Notes under the pieces: generated by a model
Told to the model about the DNA's origin: nothing
The model's input: the letters and a program-made list of their open reading frames with translations, nothing else
The model's database searches: none
In this document: piece by piece, positions 19,749 through 31,154 of the stretch
Layout of the letters: each line of letters opens with the position of its first letter
Position numbering within the stretch: position 1 is the stretch's first letter
DNA from: Paracidovorax cattleyae
Lineage (GTDB): Bacteria > Pseudomonadota > Gammaproteobacteria > Burkholderiales > Burkholderiaceae_C
Length of the DNA stretch: 50,566 bases
Reading direction: 5' to 3'
Assembly: GCF_900104515.1 (NCBI RefSeq)
Contig: NZ_FNJL01000036.1
Span: 1 to 50,566 of the forward strand
Position numbers and translations under genes: made by a program

Positions 19749-20743
19749 CCGCACGCGCTCCCCGCATCCGGGTGCAGCGGCGCCCGGTGCACGGAGTGCT
19801 GCTGCTCGACAAGCCCCTGGGCCTTTCCAGCAACGACGCGTTGCAGAAGGCCAAGTGGCTGCTGCGCGCTGAAAAGGCCGGCCACACGGGCACGCTCGAC
19901 CCGCTCGCCAGCGGCGTATTGCCGTTGTGCTTCGGCGCGGCCACCAAATTCAGCCAGCTGCAGCTCGACGCGCCCAAGACCTACGAGGCCGTGGCCCGGC
20001 TGGGCGTGACGACCACCACCGGCGATGCCGAGGGCGAGGTGGTGGAGCGCCGCGACGTGGATGCCTCTCGACTCGCTGCCGCGCGCTTGGCCGAGGTGCA
20101 GCGGCAGTTCACCGGCCCCATCCGCCAGGTGCCGCCGATGCACAGCGCCCTCAAGAAGGATGGCAAGGCGCTCTACGAATACGCCCGCGCGGGCATCGCC
20201 GTCGAGCGCGAGGCGCGCGACGTGGTGATCCATGCGCTGGAGCTGTCGCTGGCCGAAGACCAGGGCGGCGAGCCCGCCGTGCGCATGGTCGTGACCTGCA
20301 GCAAGGGTACCTATATCCGCACGCTGGGCGAGGACGTCGGTGCCGCGCTGGGCTGCGGTGCGCACCTCGTCTTCCTGCGCCGCATCGATACCGGCGGGCT
20401 GGGCGTGGAGCGCTGCATCACCCTCGAAGCGCTCGAAGCGCTGGACGAGGCCGGGCGGATGGCCTGCGTGCAGCCGGTGGAAACGCTGCTCGCCGGGCAT
20501 GCGGCTGTCACGCTGGACCGCGACAATACGGCGCGATTCCTCTCCGGCGTGCGCCGCCGCGGGCCCTGGCCCGATGCGCCCGCCGCGGCGGTGTTCGGTG
20601 ACGAACCCCGCGCCCTGCTGGGCGTCGGCCGCGTGGCGGCCGGTGAACTCATCCCCGAGCGCCTCCTGAGCCCCCGGGAGATCGCACAGATTCTGGAAAG
20701 CACGCCGCGGGCAGAGCGCGGCACATTGGAACCCACTCTATGA
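19745..20743 (+). CDS. truB: tRNA pseudouridine(55) synthase TruB
   Basis: A 332-residue enzyme converting U55 of the tRNA T-loop to pseudouridine. The catalytic Asp is D52 in [16 protein letters not shown]; the substrate-binding YEAVARLG and [13 protein letters not shown] motifs are present, and a C-terminal PUA-like domain follows (about 260-330). Translation is coupled to rbfA upstream and to typA downstream, each by a 4-base ATGA overlap. Confidence 0.96.
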   Translation: MTARAPRIRVQRRPVHGVLLLDKPLGLSSNDALQKAKWLLRAEKAGHTGTLDPLASGVLPLCFGAATKFSQLQLDAPKTYEAVARLGVTTTTGDAEGEVVERRDVDASRLAAARLAEVQRQFTGPIRQVPPMHSALKKDGKALYEYARAGIAVEREARDVVIHALELSLAEDQGGEPAVRMVVTCSKGTYIRTLGEDVGAALGCGAHLVFLRRIDTGGLGVERCITLEALEALDEAGRMACVQPVETLLAGHAAVTLDRDNTARFLSGVRRRGPWPDAPAAAVFGDEPRALLGVGRVAAGELIPERLLSPREIAQILESTPRAERGTLEPTL

Positions 20744-22566
20744 GCAAACAAATCCGCAACATCGCCATCATCGCGCACGTCGACCACGGCAAGACCACCA
20801 TGGTGGACCAGCTGCTGCGCCAGTCCGGTACCTTCGCCGACCACGAAAAGGTCGTCGATACCGTGATGGACAACAACGCGATCGAAAAGGAACGCGGCAT
20901 CACCATCCTGGCCAAGAACTGCGCCGTGAGCTGGGAAGGCACGCACATCAACATCGTCGACACCCCGGGCCACGCGGACTTCGGCGGCGAAGTGGAACGC
21001 GCCCTGTCGATGGTGGACAGCGTGGTGCTGCTGATCGACGCGCAGGAAGGCCCCATGCCCCAGACGCGCTTCGTGACCAAGAAGGCCCTGGCCCTCGGCC
21101 TGCGCCCGATCCTGGTGGTGAACAAGGTGGACAAGCCGGGCGCCAACCCCGACAAGGTCGTGAACGCCGCGTTCGACCTGTTCGACAAGCTGGGCGCGAC
21201 CGACGAGCAGCTCGATTTCCCCGTCGTGTACGCCTCGGGCATCAATGGCTGGTCGTCGCTGGAAGAAGGCGCGCCGGGCGAACAGTGGGGCCCCGACATG
21301 TCGGCCCTGTTCAACACCATCCTGAAGCACGTGCCCCCGAACTCGGGTGACCCGGAAGCGCCGCTGCAGCTGCAGATCTCGGCGCTGGACTTCTCCACCT
21401 TCGTGGGCCGCATCGGCGTGGGCCGCATCAGCCAGGGCACGCTCAAGCCCGGCCAGGACGTGCTGGTCATGGAAGGTCCGGACGGCAAGAGCGTCAAGGG
21501 CCGTGTGAACCAGGTGCTGACCTTCCAGGGCCTGGACCGCATGCAGACCCCGCTGGCCGGCCCCGGCGACATCGTGCTCATCAACGGCATCGAGGACATC
21601 GGCATCGGCGTGACCGTGACCGACCCGGCCAACCCCGCGCCGCTGCCCATGCTGAAGGTGGACGAGCCCACGCTGACCATGAACTTCTGCGTGAACACCT
21701 CGCCGCTGGCAGGCCGTGAAGGCAAGTTCGTGACCAGCCGCCAGCTCTGGGACCGCCTGCAGAAGGAACTGCAGCACAACGTGGCCTTGCGCGTGAAGGA
21801 AACCGACGAGGAAGGCATCTTCGAAGTGATGGGCCGGGGCGAACTGCACCTGACCATCCTGCTGGAGAACATGCGCCGCGAAGGCTACGAGCTGGCCGTC
21901 TCCAAGCCGCGCGTGGTGTTCAAGGACATCGACGGCGTGAAGCACGAGCCGATCGAACTGGTCACGGCCGACATCGAGGAAGGCCACCAGGGCGGTGTGA
22001 TGCAGGCGCTGGGCGAGCGCAAGGGCGAGCTGGTCAACATGGAATCCGACGGCCGCGGCCGCGTGCGCCTGGAATACCGCATTCCGGCACGGGGCCTGAT
22101 CGGCTTCACCAACGAGTTCTTGAACCTGACGCGCGGCTCGGGCCTGATCTCCAACATCTTCGACAGCTACGAGCCGCACAAGGGCGACATCGGTGGCCGC
22201 AAGAACGGCGTGCTGATCTCGATGGACGACGGTGAAATCTTCACCTACGCCCTGGGCAAGCTCGACGACCGCGGCCGCATGTTCGTGAAGGCGAACGACC
22301 CGGTGTACGAAGGCATGATCGTCGGCATCCACAGCCGCGACAACGACCTCGTCGTGAACGCCACGCGCACCAAGCAGCTGACCAACTTCCGCGTCTCCGG
22401 CAAGGAAGACGCGATCAAGATCACGCCCCCGATCGACCTGACGCTGGAATACGGCGTGGAATTCATCGAGGACGACGAGTTGGTCGAAATCACCCCCAAG
22501 AGCGTGCGGCTGCGCAAGCGCCACCTGACGGAAAACGAGCGCAAGCGCGCCAGCCGCGGCATGTGA
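20740..22566 (+). CDS. typA: Ribosome-associated GTPase TypA/BipA
   Basis: A 608-residue translational GTPase related to EF-G that supports ribosome assembly and stress responses. G1 AHVDHGKTT (residues 12-20), G3 DTPGHADF and G4 NKVDKP are all canonical. The beta-barrel domain II, EF-G-like domains III and V and the BipA-specific C-terminal domain (ending about ENERKRASRGM) are complete. ATG 20740 overlaps the truB stop. It ends the rimP-typA block, with an intrinsic terminator 40 bp downstream. Confidence 0.96.
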   Translation: MSKQIRNIAIIAHVDHGKTTMVDQLLRQSGTFADHEKVVDTVMDNNAIEKERGITILAKNCAVSWEGTHINIVDTPGHADFGGEVERALSMVDSVVLLIDAQEGPMPQTRFVTKKALALGLRPILVVNKVDKPGANPDKVVNAAFDLFDKLGATDEQLDFPVVYASGINGWSSLEEGAPGEQWGPDMSALFNTILKHVPPNSGDPEAPLQLQISALDFSTFVGRIGVGRISQGTLKPGQDVLVMEGPDGKSVKGRVNQVLTFQGLDRMQTPLAGPGDIVLINGIEDIGIGVTVTDPANPAPLPMLKVDEPTLTMNFCVNTSPLAGREGKFVTSRQLWDRLQKELQHNVALRVKETDEEGIFEVMGRGELHLTILLENMRREGYELAVSKPRVVFKDIDGVKHEPIELVTADIEEGHQGGVMQALGERKGELVNMESDGRGRVRLEYRIPARGLIGFTNEFLNLTRGSGLISNIFDSYEPHKGDIGGRKNGVLISMDDGEIFTYALGKLDDRGRMFVKANDPVYEGMIVGIHSRDNDLVVNATRTKQLTNFRVSGKEDAIKITPPIDLTLEYGVEFIEDDELVEITPKSVRLRKRHLTENERKRASRGM

Positions 22567-22606
22567 CCGGGGCCCCGGTCGGGGCTTCCCGCCACGCATG
22601 AAACGA

Positions 22607-22629
22607 CGCGCCCGCTGGGGCGCGTTTTT
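22607..22629 (+). terminator. Intrinsic terminator after typA
   Basis: A 7-bp stem cgcgccc (22607-22613)/gggcgcg (22618-22624) with a 4-base loop is followed by TTTTT (22625-22629). It ends the typA transcript before the convergent terC-like gene. Confidence 0.8.
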
Positions 22630-22716
22630 CGTTTCCGGGGCCGTTGTGGGAGTGCAGTGCCACCGCTGCAATGCGCTGGCAGGGCGCGGGAGGGGGCCTG
22701 CTGCGATTGCGGGGCT

Positions 22717-24309
22717 TCAGGTGCCTGCGGACGGCGATGCCGCGCCGGCAGCGGCCGGACCGGCACTGTCGTCGCGGCACACGTCCACGCGAGCGATGCG
22801 CCGGCCCTGCACGGCCACCACTTCGAAGCGCAGGCCGTGCAGCACCATGGCGCGGCCGGGCGCAGGCAGTTCCCCGAACGTCTCCAGCAGCAGGCCTGCC
22901 AGCGTGCTGGCATCGTGCGCGCTGTGCGCGAGCCGTTCCACCCGCACCGCACGCGCGAGCGTGTGCAGATCCACCAGGCCGTCCGCCAGCCAGTGGTCCG
23001 GTCCCACGGGCTGCACCAGCAGGTCTTCCCCTGCATCCGGGAACTCGCCCGCGATGGCCTCCAGCACGTCCATCGGCGTGACGAGGCCGAGGATCGTACC
23101 GTACTCATCGCTCACCAGCGCCAGGTGGTTGCGCGTGCGGCGCAGGTTTTCCATGAGGCGCAGGATGCTGACCGTTTCCGGCACCACCAGCGGCGGCTGC
23201 AGGCTGCGCTGGCGGTCGATGGTGCCGCGCTCGACGAGGTCGGCCATGAGGTCCTTGGCGCGGCCCACGCCGAGCACCGCGTCCAGCCCGCCCCGGTCGC
23301 AGACCGGAAACAGCCCGTGCGGCTGCGCCTGCAGCTGGCGGTACAGCGACGGCTTGTCCTGGCTGATGTCGATCCAGTCCACATCCGCGCGCGGGGTCAT
23401 GATGGAGAGCACGGAGCGCTCGGCCAGCGAAAGCACACCCCGCACCATGCTGCGCTCTTCCTGGCGAAAGCCGCCCCTCAGCGCCGATTCCGCGCCGGCG
23501 GCGGCCGGACCCCCTCCGGATGCGCCCGCATCCTGCCCGCCCAGCAGCCGCAGCACCGTCCGCGCCGTGCGCTCGCGCAGCGGCAGCCGTGCGGCATGGC
23601 GCGCGATATTGCGCAGCCGCCACTGGTTGAAAAACTCGATGAGGATGGAGAAGCCTATCGCCGCGTAGAGGTAGCCCTTGGGCAGGTGGAAGCCCATGCC
23701 TTCGGACACCAGGCTGAACCCGATCATGAGCAGGAAGCTCAGGCACAGCACCACCACCGTGGGATGGCGGTTGACGAAGGCGGTGAGCGCGCGCGACGCC
23801 ACCATCATCACGCCCATGGCGATGACCACGGCGGCCATCATCACCGGCAGGTGCTGCACCATGCCCACGGCGGTGATGATGGAGTCGAGCGAGAACACCG
23901 CGTCCAGCGCCACGATCTGCACCAGCACGACCCCGAAAGCCGCATGCTCGCGGCGCTCGGGCCCGGTCGCGTCCACGCCTTCCAGGCGCTCATGGAGTTC
24001 GGTCGTGGCCTTCCACAGCAGGAAGATGCCTCCGGCCAGCAGGATGATGTCCCGCCACGACAGCGACAGCCAGCCCCATTCCAGGACCGGCGTGGTGAGG
24101 CGCACCAGGTGCGCGATGGCGGCCAGCAGGCACAGCCGCAGCACCAGTGCGAGGGACAGGCCGACCAGACGGGCGCGGTCGCGCTGCTCCGGCGGCAACT
24201 TGTCGGCCAGGATGGCGATGAAGACGAGGTTGTCGATGCCGAGGACGATCTCGAGCACCACCAGCGTCGCCAGGCCGGCCCAGGCCGAAGGATCGCTCAG
24301 CCATTCCAT
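22717..24309 (-). CDS. TerC-family membrane protein with CBS and CorC/HlyC domains
   Basis: A 530-residue inner-membrane protein resembling E. coli YoaE/YegH. Residues 1-235 hold about seven TM helices with the TerC hallmarks GIDNLVF and [16 protein letters not shown], whose acidic residues probably bind metal. A CBS pair follows (about 300-420), then a CorC-type transporter-associated domain (about 435-510). TerC proteins take part in metal (especially Mn) export and tellurite resistance; the exact ion is unknown here. It is a single gene facing typA. Confidence 0.88.
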   Translation of the reverse strand: MEWLSDPSAWAGLATLVVLEIVLGIDNLVFIAILADKLPPEQRDRARLVGLSLALVLRLCLLAAIAHLVRLTTPVLEWGWLSLSWRDIILLAGGIFLLWKATTELHERLEGVDATGPERREHAAFGVVLVQIVALDAVFSLDSIITAVGMVQHLPVMMAAVVIAMGVMMVASRALTAFVNRHPTVVVLCLSFLLMIGFSLVSEGMGFHLPKGYLYAAIGFSILIEFFNQWRLRNIARHAARLPLRERTARTVLRLLGGQDAGASGGGPAAAGAESALRGGFRQEERSMVRGVLSLAERSVLSIMTPRADVDWIDISQDKPSLYRQLQAQPHGLFPVCDRGGLDAVLGVGRAKDLMADLVERGTIDRQRSLQPPLVVPETVSILRLMENLRRTRNHLALVSDEYGTILGLVTPMDVLEAIAGEFPDAGEDLLVQPVGPDHWLADGLVDLHTLARAVRVERLAHSAHDASTLAGLLLETFGELPAPGRAMVLHGLRFEVVAVQGRRIARVDVCRDDSAGPAAAGAASPSAGT

Positions 24310-24555
24310 GGCCAGGCTCCGTGTGGGCGGGCGTGCAGCGCCGCCTGCAATGCCGCGGAGCCGCCCTCAGAAGGCAGCATGCGGGGCGGCGTTTCGCAAG
24401 AGGAAGAGGGGGGCCGCGCTGCTGCGGCGGGGTGGGGCATGCCGGGGCATTCTAGGCAGCGCTTCGGCCAGGTCCTGTAGGAGACCGGGCACACCGCTTG
24501 GCCTGCGGCACAATTTCCGGCACGTTCCAACACAGGATTCCAAGGAGACGATCGA

Positions 24556-25647
24556 ATGGATGCAACGCAACGCGACGTGCTGGCCGAGGTGCGAGGACAG
24601 GTGGGCTTCATCACGCTGAACCGCCCGCGCGCGCTCAATGCCCTGTCGCTGGGCATGGTGCGCGACCTCATGGAGGCGCTGCTGCGCTGGCAGTCGGACC
24701 CGGCCGTGCTCGCCGTGGCGATCCGCGGCACGAACAAGGAGGGCGCCTTCGGTGCGTTCTGCGCGGGCGGGGACATCCGCTTCCTGCACCAGGCCGGCAG
24801 CACCGGCAACCCGCAGCTGGAAGACTTCTTTACCGAGGAATACGCGCTCAACCACCTGATCCACACCTTCGGCAAGCCTTACATCGCCTTCATGGACGGC
24901 ATCGTCATGGGCGGTGGCATGGGCATCAGCCAGGGCGGCAGCCTGCGCATCGTCACGGAGCGCACGAAGATGGCGATGCCCGAGACGGCCATCGGCCTGT
25001 TCCCGGACGTGGGCGGCGGCTACTTCCTGTCGCGCTGCCCCGGCCGCACGGGCGAATGGCTGGCGCTGACGGGTGACACCATCGGCGCGGGCGATGCGGT
25101 CGCGCTGGGCCTGGCCGATGGCTGCATGCCCGCCGAGGCCCAGCACGGTGTGTGGGAGAGCCTGGCCACGCAGGGCTTCGAGGATGGCGCGGCCATCGAA
25201 CGCTGGGTGGCCACACATTTCGCTCCTGCCGAGCCCGCCGCCGCGGCCGACCGCGCGCGCATCGAAGCGGCCTTCGGCCAGGAGAGCGTGCCGGCCATTG
25301 TCGCAGCGCTGGAGGCCGACGGCAGCGACTGGGCGCGCACCACGGCGGCCACGCTGCGCAAGCGCTCGCCGCTGATGCTGCACGTGGTGCTGGAGCAGAT
25401 CCGGCGTGCGCGGGAGATGGATTTGGCTGCCGACCTGCGCATGGAGCGCGACATGGTGCGGCACTGCTTCTACCTGCGGCCCGGCCAGAGCGAGACGGTG
25501 GAAGGCATCCGCGCGCTCGCGGTGGACAAGGACCATGCCCCGCGCTGGAACCCGGCACGCATCGAGGACGTCACGCCCGCGATGTGGCAGCCGTTCTTCG
25601 ACAGCCCCTGGCCCGCGCATTCCCATCCGCTGGCCGGCTTGCGGTGA
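24556..25647 (+). CDS. Enoyl-CoA hydratase/isomerase, 3-hydroxyisobutyryl-CoA hydrolase-like
   Basis: A 363-residue crotonase-fold enzyme of the long ECH_2/HIBCH type. The oxyanion-hole blocks are GAFCAGGDIRFLH (about 69-82) and DGIVMGGGMGIS (about 115-126), and MPETAIGLFPDVGGGYFLSR (about 140-159) is the HIBCH signature. HIBCH releases 3-hydroxyisobutyrate from its CoA ester in valine breakdown. No valine-pathway genes are adjacent, so the specificity rests on similarity only. ATG 24556 follows AAGGAGA. Its stop lies one base from that of the convergent anti-sigma gene. Confidence 0.85.
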   Translation: MDATQRDVLAEVRGQVGFITLNRPRALNALSLGMVRDLMEALLRWQSDPAVLAVAIRGTNKEGAFGAFCAGGDIRFLHQAGSTGNPQLEDFFTEEYALNHLIHTFGKPYIAFMDGIVMGGGMGISQGGSLRIVTERTKMAMPETAIGLFPDVGGGYFLSRCPGRTGEWLALTGDTIGAGDAVALGLADGCMPAEAQHGVWESLATQGFEDGAAIERWVATHFAPAEPAAAADRARIEAAFGQESVPAIVAALEADGSDWARTTAATLRKRSPLMLHVVLEQIRRAREMDLAADLRMERDMVRHCFYLRPGQSETVEGIRALAVDKDHAPRWNPARIEDVTPAMWQPFFDSPWPAHSHPLAGLR

Positions 25648-25648
25648 A

Positions 25649-26566
25649 TCACAGCTGCGGATGGATGGCCGTCGCGATGGCCAGCAGCGCCTCGCGGGGC
25701 AGCGGGCCGCTCAAGGCGTAGCCGAAACCGTCCTCCACCCAGTAGAAGCTGGGCACGGGCCCGCCGCCTTCATAGCGGAACGCGGTTTCCGCTGCAGGCG
25801 TGCGGCCCGCTTCGCCATGGGGCGCGCCCGCCGCAGGCATCGCGCCGAGGTACAGCGTCACGCGCTGCCCTGCGGCGTTCTGGTACATGAACTGTGCTCG
25901 TGCGCCGCTGGCGCCGCCCGGACTGGCATCGCCCGGCAGCAGGCGCCCGCCCACCAGTTCATAGCCCTGGGGCTGCAGATCCGGAATATGCAGTGGCCGC
26001 CCCAGGCGCCTGGAAAGCCACTGCACGAGGTGTTCCTGCTGGGCCGCGCCCACTTCCACCGGATGGCGCTGCTCGGGCTGGTAGACCGCATGTGCTGCGG
26101 CGGCCTGCAGGGCGAAACGCTGGGTGGGCGCCAGGGGCGGGGGCGTTGAGCGCGCCAGCGTCGCTGTGTTCGGATTGGCGGGGCCGACCGTGCCGTGCAG
26201 CGTCCATCCCAGCCCGAAGGCGAACGCGATCGATGCCGCGAGCCCGGCCATGCGCCACGCCTGTGCCGATCGCATGCGGCGGTTCTGGAAGTCGCGTGCC
26301 GCCTGGATGAGCGGTGGCGGCACCGGCGCCACTTCCCAATCCGCATGCAGCCCGCGCAGTTGTTCGCGCTGGGCTTGCCAAGCCTGCACCCGGTCCTGCG
26401 TCGCCGGGTCGCCCGCTAGCCGCTGGCGCAGCGGCTGCGCTTCTGCGTCGGACAGCCGGCCGTCCACCAGCGCATTCAGGCGTTCGTCGTCCAGCCCGGT
26501 TTTCGGGGCACCGGACGGTACGCCATGCAGGGTGCCGTCGGGGGTGGGGGTGGGCGGGGTGGTCAT
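25649..26566 (-). CDS. Anti-sigma factor, membrane-anchored
   Basis: A 305-residue single-pass membrane protein. The cytoplasmic N-terminal domain (about 25-85, LDDERLNALVDGRLSDAEAQPLRQRL) has the typical anti-sigma helical pattern, though I see no HxxxCxxC zinc motif. A TM helix follows (about 105-125), then a periplasmic domain that could sense envelope stress. It lies 16 bp after the ECF sigma gene on the same strand, the standard cognate pair arrangement. Confidence 0.8.
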   Translation of the reverse strand: MTTPPTPTPDGTLHGVPSGAPKTGLDDERLNALVDGRLSDAEAQPLRQRLAGDPATQDRVQAWQAQREQLRGLHADWEVAPVPPPLIQAARDFQNRRMRSAQAWRMAGLAASIAFAFGLGWTLHGTVGPANPNTATLARSTPPPLAPTQRFALQAAAAHAVYQPEQRHPVEVGAAQQEHLVQWLSRRLGRPLHIPDLQPQGYELVGGRLLPGDASPGGASGARAQFMYQNAAGQRVTLYLGAMPAAGAPHGEAGRTPAAETAFRYEGGGPVPSFYWVEDGFGYALSGPLPREALLAIATAIHPQL

Positions 26567-26582
26567 GGCCTGCGGTCCATCG

Positions 26583-27128
26583 TCATTTCAGGCGCCGCAG
26601 CCGCGGCGCTGCGGGCGGCGAGGGCGTCCGTGCTGCAGTGGTTTCTGGCCACACGCCGGGCGCGTGGGCCTGCGGTTCCATCAGTTCGCGCAGCCGCTGC
26701 CGGGCGCGCGAGAGGCGCGACATCACCGTACCCACCGGCACGTCCAGCACCTTCGCGGCGGCGGCGTAATCCATGTCTTCTAGGGTCACCAGCAGCAGCA
26801 CCGCGCGCTGCTCGGCGGGCAGCCGCTGCAGGCAGCGGTCCAGGTCCAGCGCGTCGTCCGTGCGCGTGGCCGGCGCCTGCAGGTGGTCCTGCACCGACTC
26901 CAGGTCGAGCGGCGGCCGGGCCGGCACGGCGCGCAGCTGGTTCAGGTACACGCGGTGCATGAGCGTGAACAGCCAGGCGCGCAGGTCGCTGCCCGGACGC
27001 CACAGCAGCCACTTCCGGCAGGCACGTTCGAGCGTGTCCTGCACCAGGTCGTCCGCCGCCCAGGCATTGCCCGTCAGCGCCCGCGCATAGCGCCGCAGGC
27101 CGGGCAGATGCGGAGCGATGTCGTCCAT
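26583..27128 (-). CDS. ECF-type RNA polymerase sigma factor
   Basis: A 181-residue extracytoplasmic-function sigma factor. Region 2 (about 9-70) shows RYARALTGNAWAADDLVQDTLERA and the DLRAWLFTLMHRVY block; region 4 (about 105-155) has LPAEQRAVLLLVTLEDMDYAAAAKVLDVPVGTVMSRLSRAR for -35 recognition. The C-terminal Pro/Ala tail is not part of the fold. It is set between a secreted lipoprotein gene upstream and its anti-sigma gene downstream, so the three probably form one envelope-stress operon. Confidence 0.9.
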   Translation of the reverse strand: MDDIAPHLPGLRRYARALTGNAWAADDLVQDTLERACRKWLLWRPGSDLRAWLFTLMHRVYLNQLRAVPARPPLDLESVQDHLQAPATRTDDALDLDRCLQRLPAEQRAVLLLVTLEDMDYAAAAKVLDVPVGTVMSRLSRARQRLRELMEPQAHAPGVWPETTAARTPSPPAAPRLRRLK

Positions 27129-27149
27129 GCGGGCGGCGTCGAAGGCCGG

Positions 27150-27539
27150 TCAGGGCTTGGCGGTGCGCCAGACCTGGTTCACGCCGTCGCCGGTGCGTTC
27201 GCCGGGCTGGGTGTCCTTCACCCAGTAGTACAGCGGCTTGCCCTTGTAGGCCAGCTGGCGGGCGCCGTCGTCGCGCTCCACCACGCTGAACTCGCCCGTG
27301 GGCGTGTCGCTGCCGGCCAGCAGCGGCGGCCAGTTCTTCGCGCAGGGACCATTGCAGACCGACTTGCCGCCACCGGACGGGTCGCGGTCGAAGGTGTAGA
27401 GCGTCATGCCGTTCGGGCCCACGAGGGCGCCGTTCTTCTCGGCGACGCCGCCGGGCATGCGGGACGACGACATGGAGGCGCAGCCGGCGAGTGCCAGGGC
27501 CAGGGCGGAAGCGGCCAAGAGGGTGGAGATTCGGGTCAT
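27150..27539 (-). CDS. Secreted lipoprotein with Yx(FWY)xxD-type motif
   Basis: A 129-residue lipoprotein (lipobox ALAGC, Cys about residue 18) of the COG4315 type. The motif LYTFDRDPSGGGKSVCNGPCAKNWPP and the repeat-like YKGKPLYYWVKDTQPGE are characteristic. Function is unknown, and it is often found beside ECF sigma/anti-sigma genes. ATG 27539 was preferred over an upstream TTG because it gives a normal lipoprotein signal peptide. It is 21 bp upstream of the sigma gene, probably co-transcribed. Confidence 0.85.
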   Translation of the reverse strand: MTRISTLLAASALALALAGCASMSSSRMPGGVAEKNGALVGPNGMTLYTFDRDPSGGGKSVCNGPCAKNWPPLLAGSDTPTGEFSVVERDDGARQLAYKGKPLYYWVKDTQPGERTGDGVNQVWRTAKP

Positions 27540-27644
27540 CGGTGTTGCTCCTGTAGGCACGGCCGGCGACATGCCGGCCCGCAACGGAGTAAACACCGGA
27601 CGCGACGGATTTATTCCGCGCTGCCCGAAAAAAATTCCGCCGCC

Positions 27645-28118
27645 TCAGCGGTGGCGGCTCTTCATTGCGCGCTCCACCTCGCGCTTGCCCTCGCGCTCCT
27701 TGATGGTGTCGCGCTTGTCGTGCTCGGCCTTGCCCTTGGCGAGTGCGATCTCGCACTTGGCGCGGCCGTTGGTCCAGTGCAGGTTCAGCGGCACCAGCGT
27801 ATAGCCCTTCTGCTCGACCTTGGCCGTAAGGCGCTTGATCTCTTCCTTGTGGAGCAGCAGCTTCTTGGTGCGGACCGCGTCCGGGCTCACGTGGGTGGAG
27901 GCCGTCTTCAGGGGATTGATCTGGCAGCCGATCAGGTAGAGCTCGCCTTCGCGGATCACCACGTAGCCGTCGGTGAGCTGCACCTTGCCTTCGCGCAGGG
28001 CCTTGACCTCCCAGCCGTGCAGCACCATGCCCGCCTCGTGGCGTTCCTCGAAGAAATAGTTGAAGGCCGCCTTCTTGTTGTCGGCGATGCGGGACAGGGT
28101 CTCGGGTTTCTTGGCCAT
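27645..28118 (-). CDS. smpB: SsrA-binding protein SmpB
   Basis: A 157-residue RNA-binding protein that delivers tmRNA to stalled ribosomes. The oligonucleotide-binding barrel begins about residue 10 ([33 protein letters not shown]), with [20 protein letters not shown] in the middle. The basic C-terminal tail ([26 protein letters not shown]) is the part that inserts into the ribosomal mRNA channel. It is divergent from ratA across 122 bp. Confidence 0.97.
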   Translation of the reverse strand: MAKKPETLSRIADNKKAAFNYFFEERHEAGMVLHGWEVKALREGKVQLTDGYVVIREGELYLIGCQINPLKTASTHVSPDAVRTKKLLLHKEEIKRLTAKVEQKGYTLVPLNLHWTNGRAKCEIALAKGKAEHDKRDTIKEREGKREVERAMKSRHR

Positions 28119-28161
28119 GGGGAATCAGATGCGGCACATGGAGGCGTTTGAAAGCCCTCCC

Positions 28162-28167
28162 TACAAT
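28162..28167 (+). promoter_or_regulatory. Candidate -10 box for ratA-rnfH
   Basis: TACAAT at 28162-28167 lies about 75 bases before ratA. No convincing -35 element at normal spacing was found, so this is weak. Confidence 0.3.
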
Positions 28168-28240
28168 CGGACGATCGGCCTTGCGCTATCCGGGGATTCT
28201 AGTGCCCCGTTCCGCCGCGGCCCGCCATGCCCGTCCTCCC

Positions 28241-28681
28241 ATGAAAAACGTCAACAAGTCCGTCCTGATCTGGTACAGCCCCGAAGAGATGTTCGCCCTC
28301 GTCACCGACGTGGCGAAGTACCCGGAGTTCCTGCCCTGGTGCGACAGCGCGCGGGTGCTGGAGCAGGACGAGCACGGCATGACCGCCGAGGTCGGCATCG
28401 CCTTCAGCGGCCTGCGCAAGTCCTTCGTCACGCGCAACCAGCACGAGCCCGGCCGGCGCGTGCAGATGCGGCTCGTGAAGGGGCCTTTCTCGCAGCTCGA
28501 CGGCGACTGGCGATTCCATCCCGTGGGCGATGGCAGCCAGCGGGCCTGCAAGGTGGAACTGCAGCTCAACTACGGTTTCGACAACATCGCGCTCGCCGCC
28601 CTGGTGGGCCCGGTGTTCGACCGCATCGCAGGCAGCATGGTGGATGCGTTCATCCAGCGCGCGGAGCAGGTCTATGGCTGA
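28241..28681 (+). CDS. RatA/Coq10-type START-domain protein
   Basis: A 146-residue SRPBCC-fold protein of the RatA/YfjG and COQ10 family. The motif YSPEEMFALVTDVAKYPEFLPWC (about 11-33) is diagnostic, as is the C-terminal LAALVGPVFDRIAGSMVDAFIQRA helix. E. coli RatA was described as a toxin blocking 70S formation, while Coq10 homologues bind ubiquinone; the physiological role is probably in quinone handling. The ATG at 28241 gives the usual N-terminus MKNVNKSVLI. It overlaps the next gene by 8 bases. Confidence 0.9.
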   Translation: MKNVNKSVLIWYSPEEMFALVTDVAKYPEFLPWCDSARVLEQDEHGMTAEVGIAFSGLRKSFVTRNQHEPGRRVQMRLVKGPFSQLDGDWRFHPVGDGSQRACKVELQLNYGFDNIALAALVGPVFDRIAGSMVDAFIQRAEQVYG

Positions 28682-29027
28682 GGCCGGCGCCGCTGCCGCC
28701 ACCGGCGCGGGCCGTGTGGCGGTGACCATCGCATGGTCTCCCGGGCCGCGCGAGGTGCGCGAAACAGCGATGGAATTGCCTGCCGGCGCCACGGTGCGCG
28801 ATGCGCTCGCGGCCTGCGGCGGCCCCGAGGATGGATCGGCCACCTGCGGCATCTGGGGCCGCCCCGTGGCGCTGGACCGTGTGCTGCAGGACGGCGACCG
28901 CGTGGAGTGGTACCGCCCGCTGCGGGTCGATCCCAAGAAGGCGCGGCGCGAGCGCTTCGCGCGCCAGGGGGCGCGGGCCACGGGGCTGTTCGCAGCGCGG
29001 CGCCCCGGTGCGAAGGCCGGTTACTGA
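28674..29027 (+). CDS. RnfH/RatB family protein (UPF0125)
   Basis: A 117-residue protein with a ubiquitin-like fold, paired with RatA in most proteobacteria. The block GATVRDALAACG, the GIWGRPVALDRVLQDGDRVEWYRPL core and the LRVDPKKARRERF end are family hallmarks. The start ATG 28674 overlaps the last 8 bases of ratA, so the two are coupled. Its biochemical role is not established. Confidence 0.88.
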   Translation: MAEAGAAAATGAGRVAVTIAWSPGPREVRETAMELPAGATVRDALAACGGPEDGSATCGIWGRPVALDRVLQDGDRVEWYRPLRVDPKKARRERFARQGARATGLFAARRPGAKAGY

Positions 29028-29061
29028 GGGTCCGGAGCCGCCGCGAACGCAGCGGCCTGCT

Positions 29062-29574
29062 TCAGCGCGCGCAGTCGGAGGCGATCGCCGCTTCCGCGCG
29101 GCGCATTTCCGCGGCGCGGGTCGCGTCGTCCATGAAGGCCCGCTCGCCCTGGGCGTTCACCTGGCTCACGAGCTGGCCCGACGACAGCATGGCCTGCTGC
29201 TGGCGCGCACGCTGGCAGTTCTCGGCACGGGCCTTCGCCTGGCGTTCCTCGTCGGCCTTCTTGCGGGCGGCCTCGGCGGCGTCCGCCTGCGCCTTGCGCT
29301 GCTGCAGCTCCGGGTCGGAAGCCGCCAGCCGCGGCGCGCCCGCGGCGGACGCCGGTGTGCCGGGCGCGTCGGCAGCGGCATTGGCCGCCTGCGTGCGGGG
29401 AGGAGGCGGGGCACCCCCCGGCTGCTTCAGGATGTTCCTGGCGGGCACGTCGGTCGGAGGCGGGCGGTCGCTGAACACCTTGCGCCCGTCCTTGTCGATC
29501 CATTGCCATTGCGCCGAAGCCCCCAGCGCCCAGGAGCAGGCACAGGCGAGCACGAGAAGCCGGTGGAATTTCAT
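29062..29574 (-). CDS. DUF4124 domain-containing secreted protein
   Basis: A 170-residue exported protein. The signal peptide (1-22, MKFHRLLVLACACSWALGASA) is followed by the DUF4124 core QWQWIDKDGRKVFSDRPPPTDVP. An Ala/Pro linker and a long charged helical region (about 90-165) complete it. Function unknown; the family is frequent in Beta- and Gammaproteobacteria and presumably periplasmic. The start at 29574 gives a proper signal peptide, while an upstream in-frame extension overlaps the guaB start region. Confidence 0.85.
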   Translation of the reverse strand: MKFHRLLVLACACSWALGASAQWQWIDKDGRKVFSDRPPPTDVPARNILKQPGGAPPPPRTQAANAAADAPGTPASAAGAPRLAASDPELQQRKAQADAAEAARKKADEERQAKARAENCQRARQQQAMLSSGQLVSQVNAQGERAFMDDATRAAEMRRAEAAIASDCAR

Positions 29575-29587
29575 GCGGCCAGTGTAG

Positions 29588-31150
<1,563 letters not shown>

Positions 31151-31154
31151 GTAC

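Noticed and set aside
20311..22671. 786-codon minus-strand ORF opposite truB and typA
   Set aside because: Same shadow effect; typA is a universally conserved gene on the other strand.
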